A DNA stretch of 64,000 nt from NCBI RefSeq assembly GCF_051488665.1, contig NZ_JBPSEG010000008.1, positions 62,001 through 126,000 of the forward strand, given 5' to 3'. The notes beneath the pieces were generated by a model. The model saw only the letters and a list, made by a program, of their open reading frames with translations. It was not told the origin of the DNA and did no database searches. Shown here in pieces: positions 8,660-17,378 of this stretch. This DNA is from Melioribacter sp051488665. Its GTDB lineage: Bacteria > Bacteroidota > Ignavibacteria > Ignavibacteriales > Melioribacteraceae. The translations under genes and the position numbers were made by a program. Numbering within the stretch: the first letter of the stretch is position 1; each line of letters opens with the position of its first letter.

Positions 8660-9058
8660 ATGCACGTTGTTAAAAGGATAATACGATTTTACGATTCGGA
8701 CCCCGCCGGAGTTTTATTCTTCGGAAATTTGTTCGGATATTTTCACTCAGCATACGAGGATTTTTTGGCAAGCAGTCATTTGAAGGAATATTTTACGGGA
8801 GAGAGAATCCTGCTGCCTGTAATTCATTCCGAAGCCGATTTTCATAAACCGTTAAGACCGTTCGATACGGTAACCATAAACTTAAGCGTAGCGAACATAA
8901 AAGAATCTTCTTACGAAATAAACTACGAAGTTTATAACGAAAGGGAGGAGCTGGCGGCAAAGGGACGCACCGTTCATGTAGCTGTCGACGCCGATTTTAA
9001 GAAGATTAAAATTCCCGACGACCTTCGACAATTGCTTGAATTACACTTGATTCAATAG
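8660..9058 (+). CDS. menI: Hotdog acyl-CoA thioesterase, probable 1,4-dihydroxy-2-naphthoyl-CoA hydrolase
   Basis: 132 residues, the length of a single 4-hydroxybenzoyl-CoA thioesterase-like hotdog domain. The catalytic-loop motif FYDSDPAGVLFFGN (residues about 10-23) contains the active-site Asp and the following helix start. Enzymes of this type hydrolyse DHNA-CoA to 1,4-dihydroxy-2-naphthoate, between MenB and MenA. The assignment as MenI rests on position: the gene converges on menE and their coding ends overlap by 18 bp, and no other thioesterase is in the locus. A YbgC-like function is the alternative. An AGGTAA stretch precedes the ATG. Confidence 0.78.
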   Translation: MHVVKRIIRFYDSDPAGVLFFGNLFGYFHSAYEDFLASSHLKEYFTGERILLPVIHSEADFHKPLRPFDTVTINLSVANIKESSYEINYEVYNEREELAAKGRTVHVAVDADFKKIKIPDDLRQLLELHLIQ

Positions 9059-10480
9059 CTTAAATAATTTCTCCGGATTAATTTTTCCCATTTCGTTCCT
9101 GGGAATTTTAGGAAGGAAGTAAATTTTTTTCGGAATTTTGAACGACGCGAGAAAAGATTTTAAATCTTCTTTAATATTTGCTTCCGATATTTCATAGTTT
9201 TTCCCGACAACCACTGCGGCTGAAATCCGGCTGCCCCATTTTTCATCTTGCTCCGCAAACACATAAGCGTCGGAAATATATTCGAGTTTTGTCAATCCGT
9301 TTAATACGTCTGCCGAGCTAACGTTAACTCCCCCGGTTATAATTATATCGTCCCGGCGTCCTTCGACGTAAAGAAATCCTTCGTTGTCTAAAAATCCAAT
9401 GTCGCCAGTACGAAAATATTCTTCGGTACGATAAGTTTCTTCCGGATAAAAAGTCCCGACAAAATTAGACGGCGATTTAATGCAAATTTCACCGCGCTCT
9501 CCTGGCGGCAGAAATTTGTCGTCTTGCATTATTGCGATTTGACACCCGGGCATTGGTCTGCCCGAGGAAGCGATTTTGTCTTTGTGTTTACGAGCTTCGA
9601 GCGCCGCTACCATTGAGCACGTTTCGGTGGATCCGTAAACCTTAACGATATTCCATCCGTATTCGAGAACTCTGTTCACTAATCGGGATTCGGCGGCGGC
9701 TCCGCCGAGGAAAACGGTTTTTGCAGCCGGTCGAATATTCTCGTCGATCAATATTTTTAATTGCGTAGGCACCAACGACAAAAAATCGAAAGTCTCTTCT
9801 TTCAGTAATTTTTTTGTATGTTCAAAAGACGGTTCCGGCATCAGCATAATTTTGTGCTTTAAGAGAAGAGCTCGGCAGAGTATCATAAAACCGCCGATGT
9901 GATAAAGCGGAAGAGACGCCAGCCAGCGGGATTCTTCGGCAGGATGGAAAAACTCCGAAAATGAGAGCGCGCTGTTGTATATTGTATCGAAAGTATGAAT
10001 AATTCCTTTCGGTTTGCCGCTGCTTCCCGAAGTCAAAATAATCGCTGCGGGCTTTGACGAATCAAACGGCGCCGGCTTAATTTCTTCTCCGGTTTTATTG
10101 TGAAATATCGAATCAATCCGGATGGCGGGAATATCTTCTTCTGATTCAACGGCTTTATCGTCACAGAGAAGTAAATCGGGTTTGATATTCTTTATTAATT
10201 CGGCAGATTCTTTTTCGGCAAGCCGGTAATTGATTGGAATAACGACAGCTCCCGCATACCAAAGGGCGTTTACTATCAGGAAAAAATCCAATTGATTTTT
10301 CGATAATAGCGCAACTTTCGAACCTTCTTTTATGCCGATGGAATTTAAAGATCGGACAATATTTGTTACTCTTTCATTAATTTCCCCGTAAGTGTATTGC
10401 CGCCCTTCGTATTCAACGGCGATTGAGTCCGGAGAATTTCGGACTGCAGAAAGAAGCCAATGATTATTTTTCTTTGTCAA
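9041..10480 (-). CDS. menE: 2-Succinylbenzoate-CoA ligase
   Basis: 479 residues of the acyl-adenylate-forming (ANL) superfamily. The AMP-binding P-loop AAIILTSGSSGKPKGI lies near residue 150, the VYGSTETC motif near 280, and the hinge region RTGDIGFLDNEGFLYVEGR near 370, with the C-terminal lysine in RNEMGKINPEKL. It activates o-succinylbenzoate with ATP and CoA. It is the last gene of the leftward men operon, overlaps the end of menC by 17 bp, and its own 3' end overlaps the convergent thioesterase. Operon position makes MenE far likelier than a fatty acyl-CoA ligase. Confidence 0.93.
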   Translation of the reverse strand: MTKKNNHWLLSAVRNSPDSIAVEYEGRQYTYGEINERVTNIVRSLNSIGIKEGSKVALLSKNQLDFFLIVNALWYAGAVVIPINYRLAEKESAELIKNIKPDLLLCDDKAVESEEDIPAIRIDSIFHNKTGEEIKPAPFDSSKPAAIILTSGSSGKPKGIIHTFDTIYNSALSFSEFFHPAEESRWLASLPLYHIGGFMILCRALLLKHKIMLMPEPSFEHTKKLLKEETFDFLSLVPTQLKILIDENIRPAAKTVFLGGAAAESRLVNRVLEYGWNIVKVYGSTETCSMVAALEARKHKDKIASSGRPMPGCQIAIMQDDKFLPPGERGEICIKSPSNFVGTFYPEETYRTEEYFRTGDIGFLDNEGFLYVEGRRDDIIITGGVNVSSADVLNGLTKLEYISDAYVFAEQDEKWGSRISAAVVVGKNYEISEANIKEDLKSFLASFKIPKKIYFLPKIPRNEMGKINPEKLFKLLNQV

Positions 10481-11540
10481 TTTTCTTCTGTATCCGGGTT
10501 TCTATCGAGTTATATACTTTTTCAAAATTTCCTGATAAAGCGGAATAATCGAACCGGATTTTTCCGCTTTCGAGCGGAAAAGGATCGTAGAACGAAGTAT
10601 CCGTCAAATCGTACACGTCGAGACCGTGGGCTGTTTCCATAGGAGCAAAAGAGGAAATAAACGCCAGGACGGATTTACCTAACGAGGTTTCGAATGCGGA
10701 CGAGATTACGATTTGCTTATTTAGTTTACGGGCATAATCGATTAAATCGATAGTATTAAAAACGCCGAAACGAATCGAAGGTTTGACGACGATCTGTTTG
10801 ACGTCGCTGTTACTAAGAATATTTAAAGTTTCGTCGAGAGAGGGTAAGGTTTGATCGAGGACAACGGAGATTTTGCTCTCCTTGGCTAATTTCAGGTTGT
10901 CCTCGAGGCTGTCTGCCGGGTCTTCTATATATTCGATATTGAAATCAGTTAATAAAGGGAGTCTTTCCAATGCTGTATGGTAATCCCACTTGCCGTTAAT
11001 GTCGAGCCGAAGCGCTATAGAGTCGCCGTAATGAGAATCAATTCTTTTTAATAATTTCAAATCTTCTTCAAAATCTTTTCTTCCCGCTTTAATTTTAATA
11101 ACGCCGAAACCCGCTTTTACTTTTTCCTCAATTTTTTTCAATGTCCCTTCTATATCGTCCAAATCGATAATCGCATTGACATTAATAATACGTTTACCTT
11201 GAAAGGGCTTAAAAAAGTTTTTTTGTTGTTTCAGAAGATAAAACAACAGCGGCTGTTCCAAAGCGTAGCGGAGCGTATCTTCGATGCAAATTTTTTTCAG
11301 ATAATCGACGGCGTCAGCCGGCTGCGTGGGCAGCTCCCGAATGATTGAATTCAGACTGCTAATTATTTTTTCCGGATCCGAATCGTATGAGACGCTTGCT
11401 TCTCCGAAAGAAGCATAACTGTTGTCGATGTTGAATTTAATTATTAAAAAGTCTTTCTTGTCGAAAGAAGCGGATGCGTTTGAAAATCTTTTTTTGAATT
11501 TGAGCGTGTATTTAAAGTATTTATCTATACCGATTTTCAT
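10464..11540 (-). CDS. menC: o-Succinylbenzoate synthase
   Basis: 358 residues of the enolase superfamily (muconate-lactonising subgroup). The catalytic lysine pair motif is VIKIKAGR (about residue 147) and the metal ligands follow in LRLDINGKW, YIEDP and VVLDQT; the second lysine is in IVVKPSIRFG. The enzyme dehydrates SHCHC to o-succinylbenzoate. It begins inside the last codons of menA (4 bp overlap) and ends inside menE (17 bp overlap), which suggests translational coupling within the men operon. Divergent N-terminus is usual for MenC. Confidence 0.92.
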   Translation of the reverse strand: MKIGIDKYFKYTLKFKKRFSNASASFDKKDFLIIKFNIDNSYASFGEASVSYDSDPEKIISSLNSIIRELPTQPADAVDYLKKICIEDTLRYALEQPLLFYLLKQQKNFFKPFQGKRIINVNAIIDLDDIEGTLKKIEEKVKAGFGVIKIKAGRKDFEEDLKLLKRIDSHYGDSIALRLDINGKWDYHTALERLPLLTDFNIEYIEDPADSLEDNLKLAKESKISVVLDQTLPSLDETLNILSNSDVKQIVVKPSIRFGVFNTIDLIDYARKLNKQIVISSAFETSLGKSVLAFISSFAPMETAHGLDVYDLTDTSFYDPFPLESGKIRFDYSALSGNFEKVYNSIETRIQKKIDKEK

Positions 11541-12430
11541 AAGAGTATACCCGCCGCAAACAGAATTCCGTAAATTGCGGAAAGTTTTGCGGTAAGTTCG
11601 AGAGTGCGATTTAATTCTTTCCCTTTTAAAGTAAAAATCATCCGGATTAATTTTATCGACAGCGGCAGACTCAACAAAGGCAAAAATACCGTAAGAGTAT
11701 TTTTATACGTAAAGTATACAACGAACAGGACGGCATACGAAAGAATCATAAAAAAAACGTATTGATACCGGGTGAACTTTTCGCCCATTAATACAGCCAG
11801 TGTTTTCTTTCCGTTCATTCGGTCTTCTTCTCTGTCGCGATAATTATTGACGACGAGAATATTTGTAATCAAAGCTCCTACAGGCACGGAAGCCCAGAAT
11901 GCAAAAGGAGAAATTCGACCTGCCTGAACATAATATGTGCCCGTTGTGCCAACGAGTCCGAAAAACAGGAATACCGCTATATCCCCTAAACCGTTATAAG
12001 CCAATGGCAGAGGTCCGGCGGTATATGCAATTCCCGCCAGGATCGAAACAATACCGATAACCAATATTAGCCAGCCGCCGAGATAAACCAGATAAAGTCC
12101 CATCAGGAAACTGAGCCCGAATGTAAGCGCTACGGCAATCTTCATTTCGCGAACCGATATTAAACCGGAAGCGACCGCCCTTTGCGGACCTGTTCTATCT
12201 TTATTGTCGGCGCCGTGTAAATAATCGTAAAGGTCGTTGGCAAAGTTTGTGCCTATTTGAATTAAGAGAGAGCAGAGCAGCGTAAAAAGAGCCGCTGTGG
12301 GATTGAATACTCCGTCGTATACGGCAATTGAAGCGCCTACGAGAACGGGCACAACGGCAGCCGGTAATGTTTTGGGGCGGCTTGCAAGTATCCACGCGTC
12401 AAATTTCGATACGGCGGTAGAACTGTTCAT
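11537..12430 (-). CDS. menA: 1,4-Dihydroxy-2-naphthoate polyprenyltransferase
   Basis: 297-residue UbiA-superfamily membrane prenyltransferase with about nine hydrophobic segments. The first Asp-rich motif is NFANDLYDYLHGAD (about residue 63-76), and the second is NNYRDREEDRMNGKKTL (about 196-212); both bind the magnesium-diphosphate of the isoprenoid donor. It attaches the polyprenyl tail to DHNA in the inner membrane to give demethylmenaquinone. It starts 2 bp after the menB stop and overlaps menC by 4 bp. The methyltransferase MenG/UbiE for the last step is not in the window. Confidence 0.94.
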   Translation of the reverse strand: MNSSTAVSKFDAWILASRPKTLPAAVVPVLVGASIAVYDGVFNPTAALFTLLCSLLIQIGTNFANDLYDYLHGADNKDRTGPQRAVASGLISVREMKIAVALTFGLSFLMGLYLVYLGGWLILVIGIVSILAGIAYTAGPLPLAYNGLGDIAVFLFFGLVGTTGTYYVQAGRISPFAFWASVPVGALITNILVVNNYRDREEDRMNGKKTLAVLMGEKFTRYQYVFFMILSYAVLFVVYFTYKNTLTVFLPLLSLPLSIKLIRMIFTLKGKELNRTLELTAKLSAIYGILFAAGILL

Positions 12431-12432
12431 AA

Positions 12433-13266
12433 CTAAGGCACCCGCGGAAATTTTGAAAAATCCGGTTTTCTTTTTTCGTTGTATGCATTTTTGCCTTCCT
12501 GAGCTTCGTCGGTCATATAATAGAGCAGAGTGGCGTTGCCTGCCAATTCCTGAATTCCCGCTTGACCGTCGAGCTCGGCGTTAAATGCCGATTTAAGAAG
12601 GCGTATAGCCAGAGGACTTTTCTCGAGTATTTCTTTAGCCCATAGAACTCCTTCCTCTTCCAATTGTTCAACGGGAACAACTTTGTTTACCAATCCCATC
12701 TCGTAAGCTTCTTTAGCGTTATACTGACGGCAGAGGTACCATATTTCGCGCGCTTTTTTCTGTCCTACTATTCTTGCAAGATAACTGGCTCCGAATCCGC
12801 CGTCGAAACTTCCGACTTTCGGTCCGGTCTGTCCGAAGATTGCGTTGTCAGCCGCAATTGTCAGATCGCAAACTACGTGAAGAACGTGACCTCCTCCGAT
12901 TGCATAACCCGCCACCAAAGCGATTACCGGTTTCGGAATGCTTCTTATTTGTTTTTGAACGTCGAGAATATTCAGTCGCGGAACTCCGTCGCTTCCGACG
13001 TAGCCTTTGTCGCCTCGTACCGATTGGTCCCCTCCCGAACAAAAAGCGTATTTTCCGTCTTTAGCGGGACCTTTGCCTGTAAGTAAAATAACGCCGATCG
13101 AAGAATCTTCGCGTGCGTCGTTGAAAGCGTCGTATAATTCTTTCGTGGTTTCGGGCCGGAATGCGTTCCTTTTTTCCGGACGGTTGATCGTTATTTTGGC
13201 AATGCCGTCCATCTTTTCGTAAATAATGTCCTGATAATCTTTGGCTTTTATCCAGTTGAATTTCAT
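12433..13266 (-). CDS. menB: 1,4-Dihydroxy-2-naphthoyl-CoA synthase
   Basis: 277-residue crotonase-fold enzyme. The diagnostic MenB stretches are AFCSGGDQSVRGDKGYVG (about residue 83), which holds the oxyanion-hole and substrate loop, and GPKVGSFDGGFGASYLAR (about 147), with the Asp/Gly pattern that separates MenB from ordinary enoyl-CoA hydratases. It closes the naphthoquinol ring from succinylbenzoyl-CoA. The start overlaps the menH stop by 4 bp. Full length, and highly typical of the family. Confidence 0.96.
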   Translation of the reverse strand: MKFNWIKAKDYQDIIYEKMDGIAKITINRPEKRNAFRPETTKELYDAFNDAREDSSIGVILLTGKGPAKDGKYAFCSGGDQSVRGDKGYVGSDGVPRLNILDVQKQIRSIPKPVIALVAGYAIGGGHVLHVVCDLTIAADNAIFGQTGPKVGSFDGGFGASYLARIVGQKKAREIWYLCRQYNAKEAYEMGLVNKVVPVEQLEEEGVLWAKEILEKSPLAIRLLKSAFNAELDGQAGIQELAGNATLLYYMTDEAQEGKNAYNEKRKPDFSKFPRVP

Positions 13267-14096
13267 GATATTTTTCCGTTAATAATTTTTGATAAATATG
13301 AGTTGAGCAAATTTACAAAAACTTCGGGCTTTTCTAAATGCACGTTGTGTCCCGCTCCTTCCACGGTTTCGTGTCTCGAGTTACGGATCAGTTTATTCAT
13401 TCTTCGGGATATTTCCGTGTACTTCCGGTCTCCGCTGCCGCTTATTAGCAGCACGGGAAAATCGATTCCGTTAAGTTTAGACCAGTAACTCGGCATTAAA
13501 CCCGTACTGAATCCCACAAGGGAATTGGATAAACCCGTAACGCTGTTTTGCTTCCTTTGGTTCTTTATTTGTTCGAAATTATTGAGTTTTTTCAAACTTT
13601 CGAAAAGAGGCTGGTCGAACCAGTATTCCACGAAATTGTCGAGTCCGTTGCTTTTGATCTTTTCTGCAAGAAGAAAATCGTATTCCACTCTTTCTTTTTT
13701 CTCGTTGTAATCTTCCAATCCCGCCGTTGAACTTTCAAGAATAAGCGAGAGCACTTTGTTCGGATATTTTAAAGAATATGAAAGCGCCGCTCTGCCTCCC
13801 ATGGAATAACCGCAGAGTATAAAATTGTTATAGTCCAGCTCTTTCATTAAAATGTCGATATGCTTTACAATTGTGCTGCATGTATAGATATTGGGATCGT
13901 CCGGCGAATCGGACATACCGTGCCCAATCAGGTCGATGGCTATCGGATAAAAGGAAGGATTCAGCTTATCCATAATAAATTCCCAGTCGCTCGAATTGCC
14001 CGTAAAACCGTGAATGAAAAGTACCGGAGTTTTCGAGACGCTTCTTCCTTTACCCGTAATATAATTAATATGGACGTTGTCTATTTTCAGCCTCAT
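13263..14096 (-). CDS. menH: Alpha/beta hydrolase, probable SHCHC synthase
   Basis: 277 residues. The oxyanion region LFIHGFTGNSSDWE, the nucleophile elbow LCGYSMGGRAALS (Ser near residue 100), an acid in the LLISGSGDRKY strand and the final His in VEGAGHNVHLEKPE make a complete catalytic triad. MenH eliminates pyruvate from SEPHCHC to give SHCHC. The role is assigned because the gene lies between menD and menB, overlapping menD by 32 bp and menB by 4 bp; sequence alone would only support a generic hydrolase. Confidence 0.88.
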   Translation of the reverse strand: MRLKIDNVHINYITGKGRSVSKTPVLFIHGFTGNSSDWEFIMDKLNPSFYPIAIDLIGHGMSDSPDDPNIYTCSTIVKHIDILMKELDYNNFILCGYSMGGRAALSYSLKYPNKVLSLILESSTAGLEDYNEKKERVEYDFLLAEKIKSNGLDNFVEYWFDQPLFESLKKLNNFEQIKNQRKQNSVTGLSNSLVGFSTGLMPSYWSKLNGIDFPVLLISGSGDRKYTEISRRMNKLIRNSRHETVEGAGHNVHLEKPEVFVNLLNSYLSKIINGKIS

Positions 14097-15846
14097 CGAT
14101 TAAGAAGTCGATTTTCTCTGCCACGTTTTGCCAGATTTTCGATCTCAATTTTTTTGACTCGACGGCATCGGTTTTAACTTCGATTACAGTAAGACGGCGG
14201 CTGTCGACGGAAGCGTTCAAATGTTGGATAAATTTCGATTTGGAATTTGCCGTTAAAAATTTACCGCCGTAAGCTTCGACAAATTTACGAAAGTTTAAAT
14301 TAAGAGGCGTAATAAAATTTTCCCTGCAGATTTTTTTATAGCGCGAAATCGGAAGCGATTCGAAAATTCCTCCTCCGTTATTGTTGATTAAAATAACAGT
14401 CAACGGAATTCCGAATTTCATTGAACTGTGGAGTCCGTTTAAATCGTGAAAGAACGCCAGGTCGCCCGTAATTAATAAAGCCGGCAATTTGGAGACGGCG
14501 GAAATTCCGAGCGCGGTCGAAGTAATTCCGTCGATACCGCTCGCGCCCCTGTTGCAATGCGTTGTTATTTTATTGACGCGAGTTGACGCAAAAAAATCGC
14601 TGTCGCGTATCGGTAGACTGTTCGATATCATTACGTCGCATTCGCCTTTGACGTTCTCGAATACAGTCTCGGGAATTAATCCTTCGAAAGATAATTTGCT
14701 CTTCTTGAAAAATGATTTTTTAATTTCGCCTGCGATATTGTTGAATTCAATAATTTTATTTAGCCAACGGCTGTCGGGACTGCCGCTCGAAATTTTTAGG
14801 GCTTTGACGCAAAAATCATACGGCTTCATATTCAAAATTGTTTTGGCGGTCAAGGAAGGATCGAACCGGTCGCCGTATTGATTAATCAGAATTTTTTTTG
14901 CCGCGGAATCCCTGTAAAAATGAAGAACAATATTCGAAGTCGGCGTGCCTCCGAACTGTAAAATAATTTCGGGTCGGAAGAACTCTTTGAATTTTTTTGA
15001 ATGAAGCAGGGAAGTCAAATTTTCGATTATCATCTCTTTGTTGTGAGACCCGAATCGATAACCGGAGGCGGCGTCGGCATAAATCGGAAAGCCGAGCTTT
15101 TTCGACAAACGCGTTACCGCCTTAATAAATTTTACGTCGTAATTATTATAACCGAGAATAATCAAACCCCGCCTGGAACTTTTCAGGCTTTTGACGATTC
15201 CGTTGAACTCAGTCCTGTTGTATTTTAACGGTTTAGGACTCGGTAATTTTATTGCGGATAATTTAGAGATTAGCGAGCTGTCGATTTCATCGGTGTACGA
15301 ATCGGGTTCGAAAGGTTTGGCAAACGGGAAGTTGACATGAACGGGACCTCGGTCCTTGTAATATGATGTTTCAAACAATTCGTCGGCGGTTTTTATTACA
15401 GAACTTAAACCGGAATATTTTACATTGGGAAGTCCCAAGTCCCTGAACAATCTGATGTGGTTGCGGAAAATATTATCCTGATTGATCGTTTGGTTTGCCC
15501 CTGTATTTCTTAGTTCGGGAGGTCGGTCGGCTGTACAAACAATCAAAGGAACGCGCTGGTAATAAGCTTCGATAATTGCCGGATAAATTTCAGCCACTGC
15601 GGTTCCGGATGTTACGACAACGGCGGTCGGATAGCCCGTTTTTTTTGCCATTCCGAGCGCGAAGAAAGCGGCTGAACGCTCGTCTACAATCTGGAATGTT
15701 TTTATTTTTTTTGAATTTGTGAAAGCCAAAGTTAGCGGAGTGCTTCGGGAGCCAGGCGAGATTGTAGCATACCGCACGCCTAATTTTTCAAGCCTTTTAA
15801 CGAACAAATCACTCCAAAGAGTGTTCCGGTTTACAGATATTTTCAT
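14065..15846 (-). CDS. menD: SEPHCHC synthase (thiamine-diphosphate enzyme)
   Basis: 593 residues with the three-domain thiamine-diphosphate fold. The N-terminal ATISPGSRSTPLTLAF stretch (about residue 28-43) is the MenD signature with the arginine that binds isochorismate; the ThDP/Mg motif is LLITGDLAFFHDLNGL with NNNGGGIFE further on (about 455-500). It joins 2-oxoglutarate-derived succinic semialdehyde to isochorismate. The start overlaps the menF stop by 4 bp, and the end overlaps menH by 32 bp. No sign of frameshift. Confidence 0.95.
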   Translation of the reverse strand: MKISVNRNTLWSDLFVKRLEKLGVRYATISPGSRSTPLTLAFTNSKKIKTFQIVDERSAAFFALGMAKKTGYPTAVVVTSGTAVAEIYPAIIEAYYQRVPLIVCTADRPPELRNTGANQTINQDNIFRNHIRLFRDLGLPNVKYSGLSSVIKTADELFETSYYKDRGPVHVNFPFAKPFEPDSYTDEIDSSLISKLSAIKLPSPKPLKYNRTEFNGIVKSLKSSRRGLIILGYNNYDVKFIKAVTRLSKKLGFPIYADAASGYRFGSHNKEMIIENLTSLLHSKKFKEFFRPEIILQFGGTPTSNIVLHFYRDSAAKKILINQYGDRFDPSLTAKTILNMKPYDFCVKALKISSGSPDSRWLNKIIEFNNIAGEIKKSFFKKSKLSFEGLIPETVFENVKGECDVMISNSLPIRDSDFFASTRVNKITTHCNRGASGIDGITSTALGISAVSKLPALLITGDLAFFHDLNGLHSSMKFGIPLTVILINNNGGGIFESLPISRYKKICRENFITPLNLNFRKFVEAYGGKFLTANSKSKFIQHLNASVDSRRLTVIEVKTDAVESKKLRSKIWQNVAEKIDFLIDEAENRQRPY

Positions 15847-17180
15847 GAATAGAATAAGTTAAGTATTGGTTTTAATTTTAGTTCGGTCTCTTTGAATTCT
15901 TCCTCGCTGTCCGAGCCGTCGACAATACCGCATCCTGCGAACAGATATAAAAGTCTGTTTTTAATCAGTCCGGAACGTATCGATACCGTCAGTTCCGCAT
16001 TCCCATTCGCGTCTTTCCAGCCTAAAATGCCCGAGTAAAGTCCGCGGTCGAATGTCTCTAAATTTTCGATTATCTCAAGCGCCCGTTCTTTTGGTAAACC
16101 GCATACTGCCGGAGTGGGGAAAAGTCTGTTTATCAATTCATCCGCGCCGGTGTTTTTATCGATTACAGCCGTCACAGGAGTCCATAAATGTTGTATGTTT
16201 CTCAATTTCTTTATCCTTGGCCGCGCAGGATGACTGATATCGGAAGCGTAATCTTTGATTTTATCTAATATATAAGAAAGCACGGCATTATGCTCGTATA
16301 AATTTTTCGAATCGTTTAATAAAAAATCCGCAATTTTGTCGTCTTCATTTTTATCTGTTGCGCGCTTAGCCGAACCGGCCAAAGCGTCGATCGATAATTT
16401 ACTCTCTCGTATCGAGATAAATTTTTCGGGCGAAGCTCCGAAAAAAAGAGAACTATTCCGACGCCATAAATAAATATAACAGTCGGGATATCTCTCCTCC
16501 AAATTTAATATTATTTGAGAAACTTCCGCTTCTTTTTTTATCGGTTTTGCAAGATATCTTGCCAGAACAACTTTGTCGGCATAGCCTTTTTTTATTTGAT
16601 CAAGAGCCGACTCAACTTGTATACGCCAGGCATAAAAGTTGACGCTGTCGGAAGGCAGATTTGTATCATTATCGTTCTGTACGGCAACGCCTGTTAGTTC
16701 TTTCAAACGGCGTAAAAGACGGGTTGAAATGTCGGGCGTTTTTAAAATTGCGTAATTTAAATTGGTTACGAGAAAGTATCTGTTTTGATTTTTCATTAAA
16801 ATGAATTCGGGCACAAACCATTCTTCTGTTTTGTAGTCGTTCCACAAATCCGTCTTTTGAGGAATCGGGAACATTGCGCCGCCAAAGAAGGTGGGTATTC
16901 TTATGTCCAGATTGAATGCGTGTTTTGAAATTTTTCCTGTCGCGTTTTCGAATAAATTTCCGAATGCAAGGAAGGACTTATTTTCGAAAGGCGTATTAAA
17001 GTAAAACCAGGATTTGATATCTTTTATTTCTTGAAATAAAGATTTGTAACTGTTATGGTCTATTTCTTCTATGTAAGAATAGACTACATTATTATTATGC
17101 GAGCTTTTAATGTTTGAAGAATTAATAAATTCTAAAAAATTTTTATTGTTATATATCAAAGTTATGCTTAATTTTCTCAT
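15843..17180 (-). CDS. menF: Isochorismate synthase (chorismate-binding enzyme)
   Basis: 445 residues. The C-terminal chorismate-binding domain is well kept: ALDQIKKGYADKVVLAR, LFFGASPEKFISI, DALAGSAKR, HLWTPVTAVI, FPTPAVCGLPKE and GILGWKDANGNAEL, with the catalytic Lys and Glu in these blocks. The N-terminal 150 residues are divergent and Asn/Lys-rich, as often in MenF. It isomerises chorismate to isochorismate and is first in the operon. No clear Shine-Dalgarno sequence precedes the ATG at 17180; instead the leader carries three 11-bp-phased TTAGTA repeats ending 7 bp before the start codon. Confidence 0.92.
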   Translation of the reverse strand: MRKLSITLIYNNKNFLEFINSSNIKSSHNNNVVYSYIEEIDHNSYKSLFQEIKDIKSWFYFNTPFENKSFLAFGNLFENATGKISKHAFNLDIRIPTFFGGAMFPIPQKTDLWNDYKTEEWFVPEFILMKNQNRYFLVTNLNYAILKTPDISTRLLRRLKELTGVAVQNDNDTNLPSDSVNFYAWRIQVESALDQIKKGYADKVVLARYLAKPIKKEAEVSQIILNLEERYPDCYIYLWRRNSSLFFGASPEKFISIRESKLSIDALAGSAKRATDKNEDDKIADFLLNDSKNLYEHNAVLSYILDKIKDYASDISHPARPRIKKLRNIQHLWTPVTAVIDKNTGADELINRLFPTPAVCGLPKERALEIIENLETFDRGLYSGILGWKDANGNAELTVSIRSGLIKNRLLYLFAGCGIVDGSDSEEEFKETELKLKPILNLFYS

Positions 17181-17187
17181 TGAAAAA

Positions 17188-17215
17188 TACTAAAAAAATA
17201 CTAATTTGGTACTAA
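17188..17215 (-). promoter_or_regulatory. Three 11-bp-phased TTAGTA repeats upstream of menF
   Basis: On the menF strand the hexamer TTAGTA occurs three times with starts exactly 11 bp apart (plus-strand TACTAA at 17188, 17199 and 17210), with AT-rich 5-bp spacers. One-turn phasing puts all copies on one DNA face, as in operators of OmpR/PhoB-type or iteron-binding regulators. The array touches the menF start, so a repressive role or a post-initiation role is possible. Seen directly; function is inference. Confidence 0.5.
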
Positions 17216-17248
17216 AAGATATAGAAAAAAGAAAATTGAGGTGCGAAA

Positions 17249-17270
17249 AATTGATTTTCTTTTATCAATT
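17249..17270. promoter_or_regulatory. Palindromic operator candidate for the adjacent MarR protein
   Basis: Perfect 7-bp arms AATTGAT (17249-17255) and ATCAATT (17264-17270) with an 8-base spacer. It lies 109 bp before marR and 69 bp upstream of menF, in the only intergenic gap shared by the two. MarR-family dimers bind such AT-rich palindromes and commonly autoregulate and control the divergent gene. Confidence 0.45.
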
Positions 17271-17378
17271 AAATTTCATAAGTTATCACTCAGATGAAAG
17301 AAGTTCATAATAATAAATTGCTCAGAGGGATGGGGACCTGATTTTATCGTTCGTAATAATTAAACGAAGGAGTAAGTA

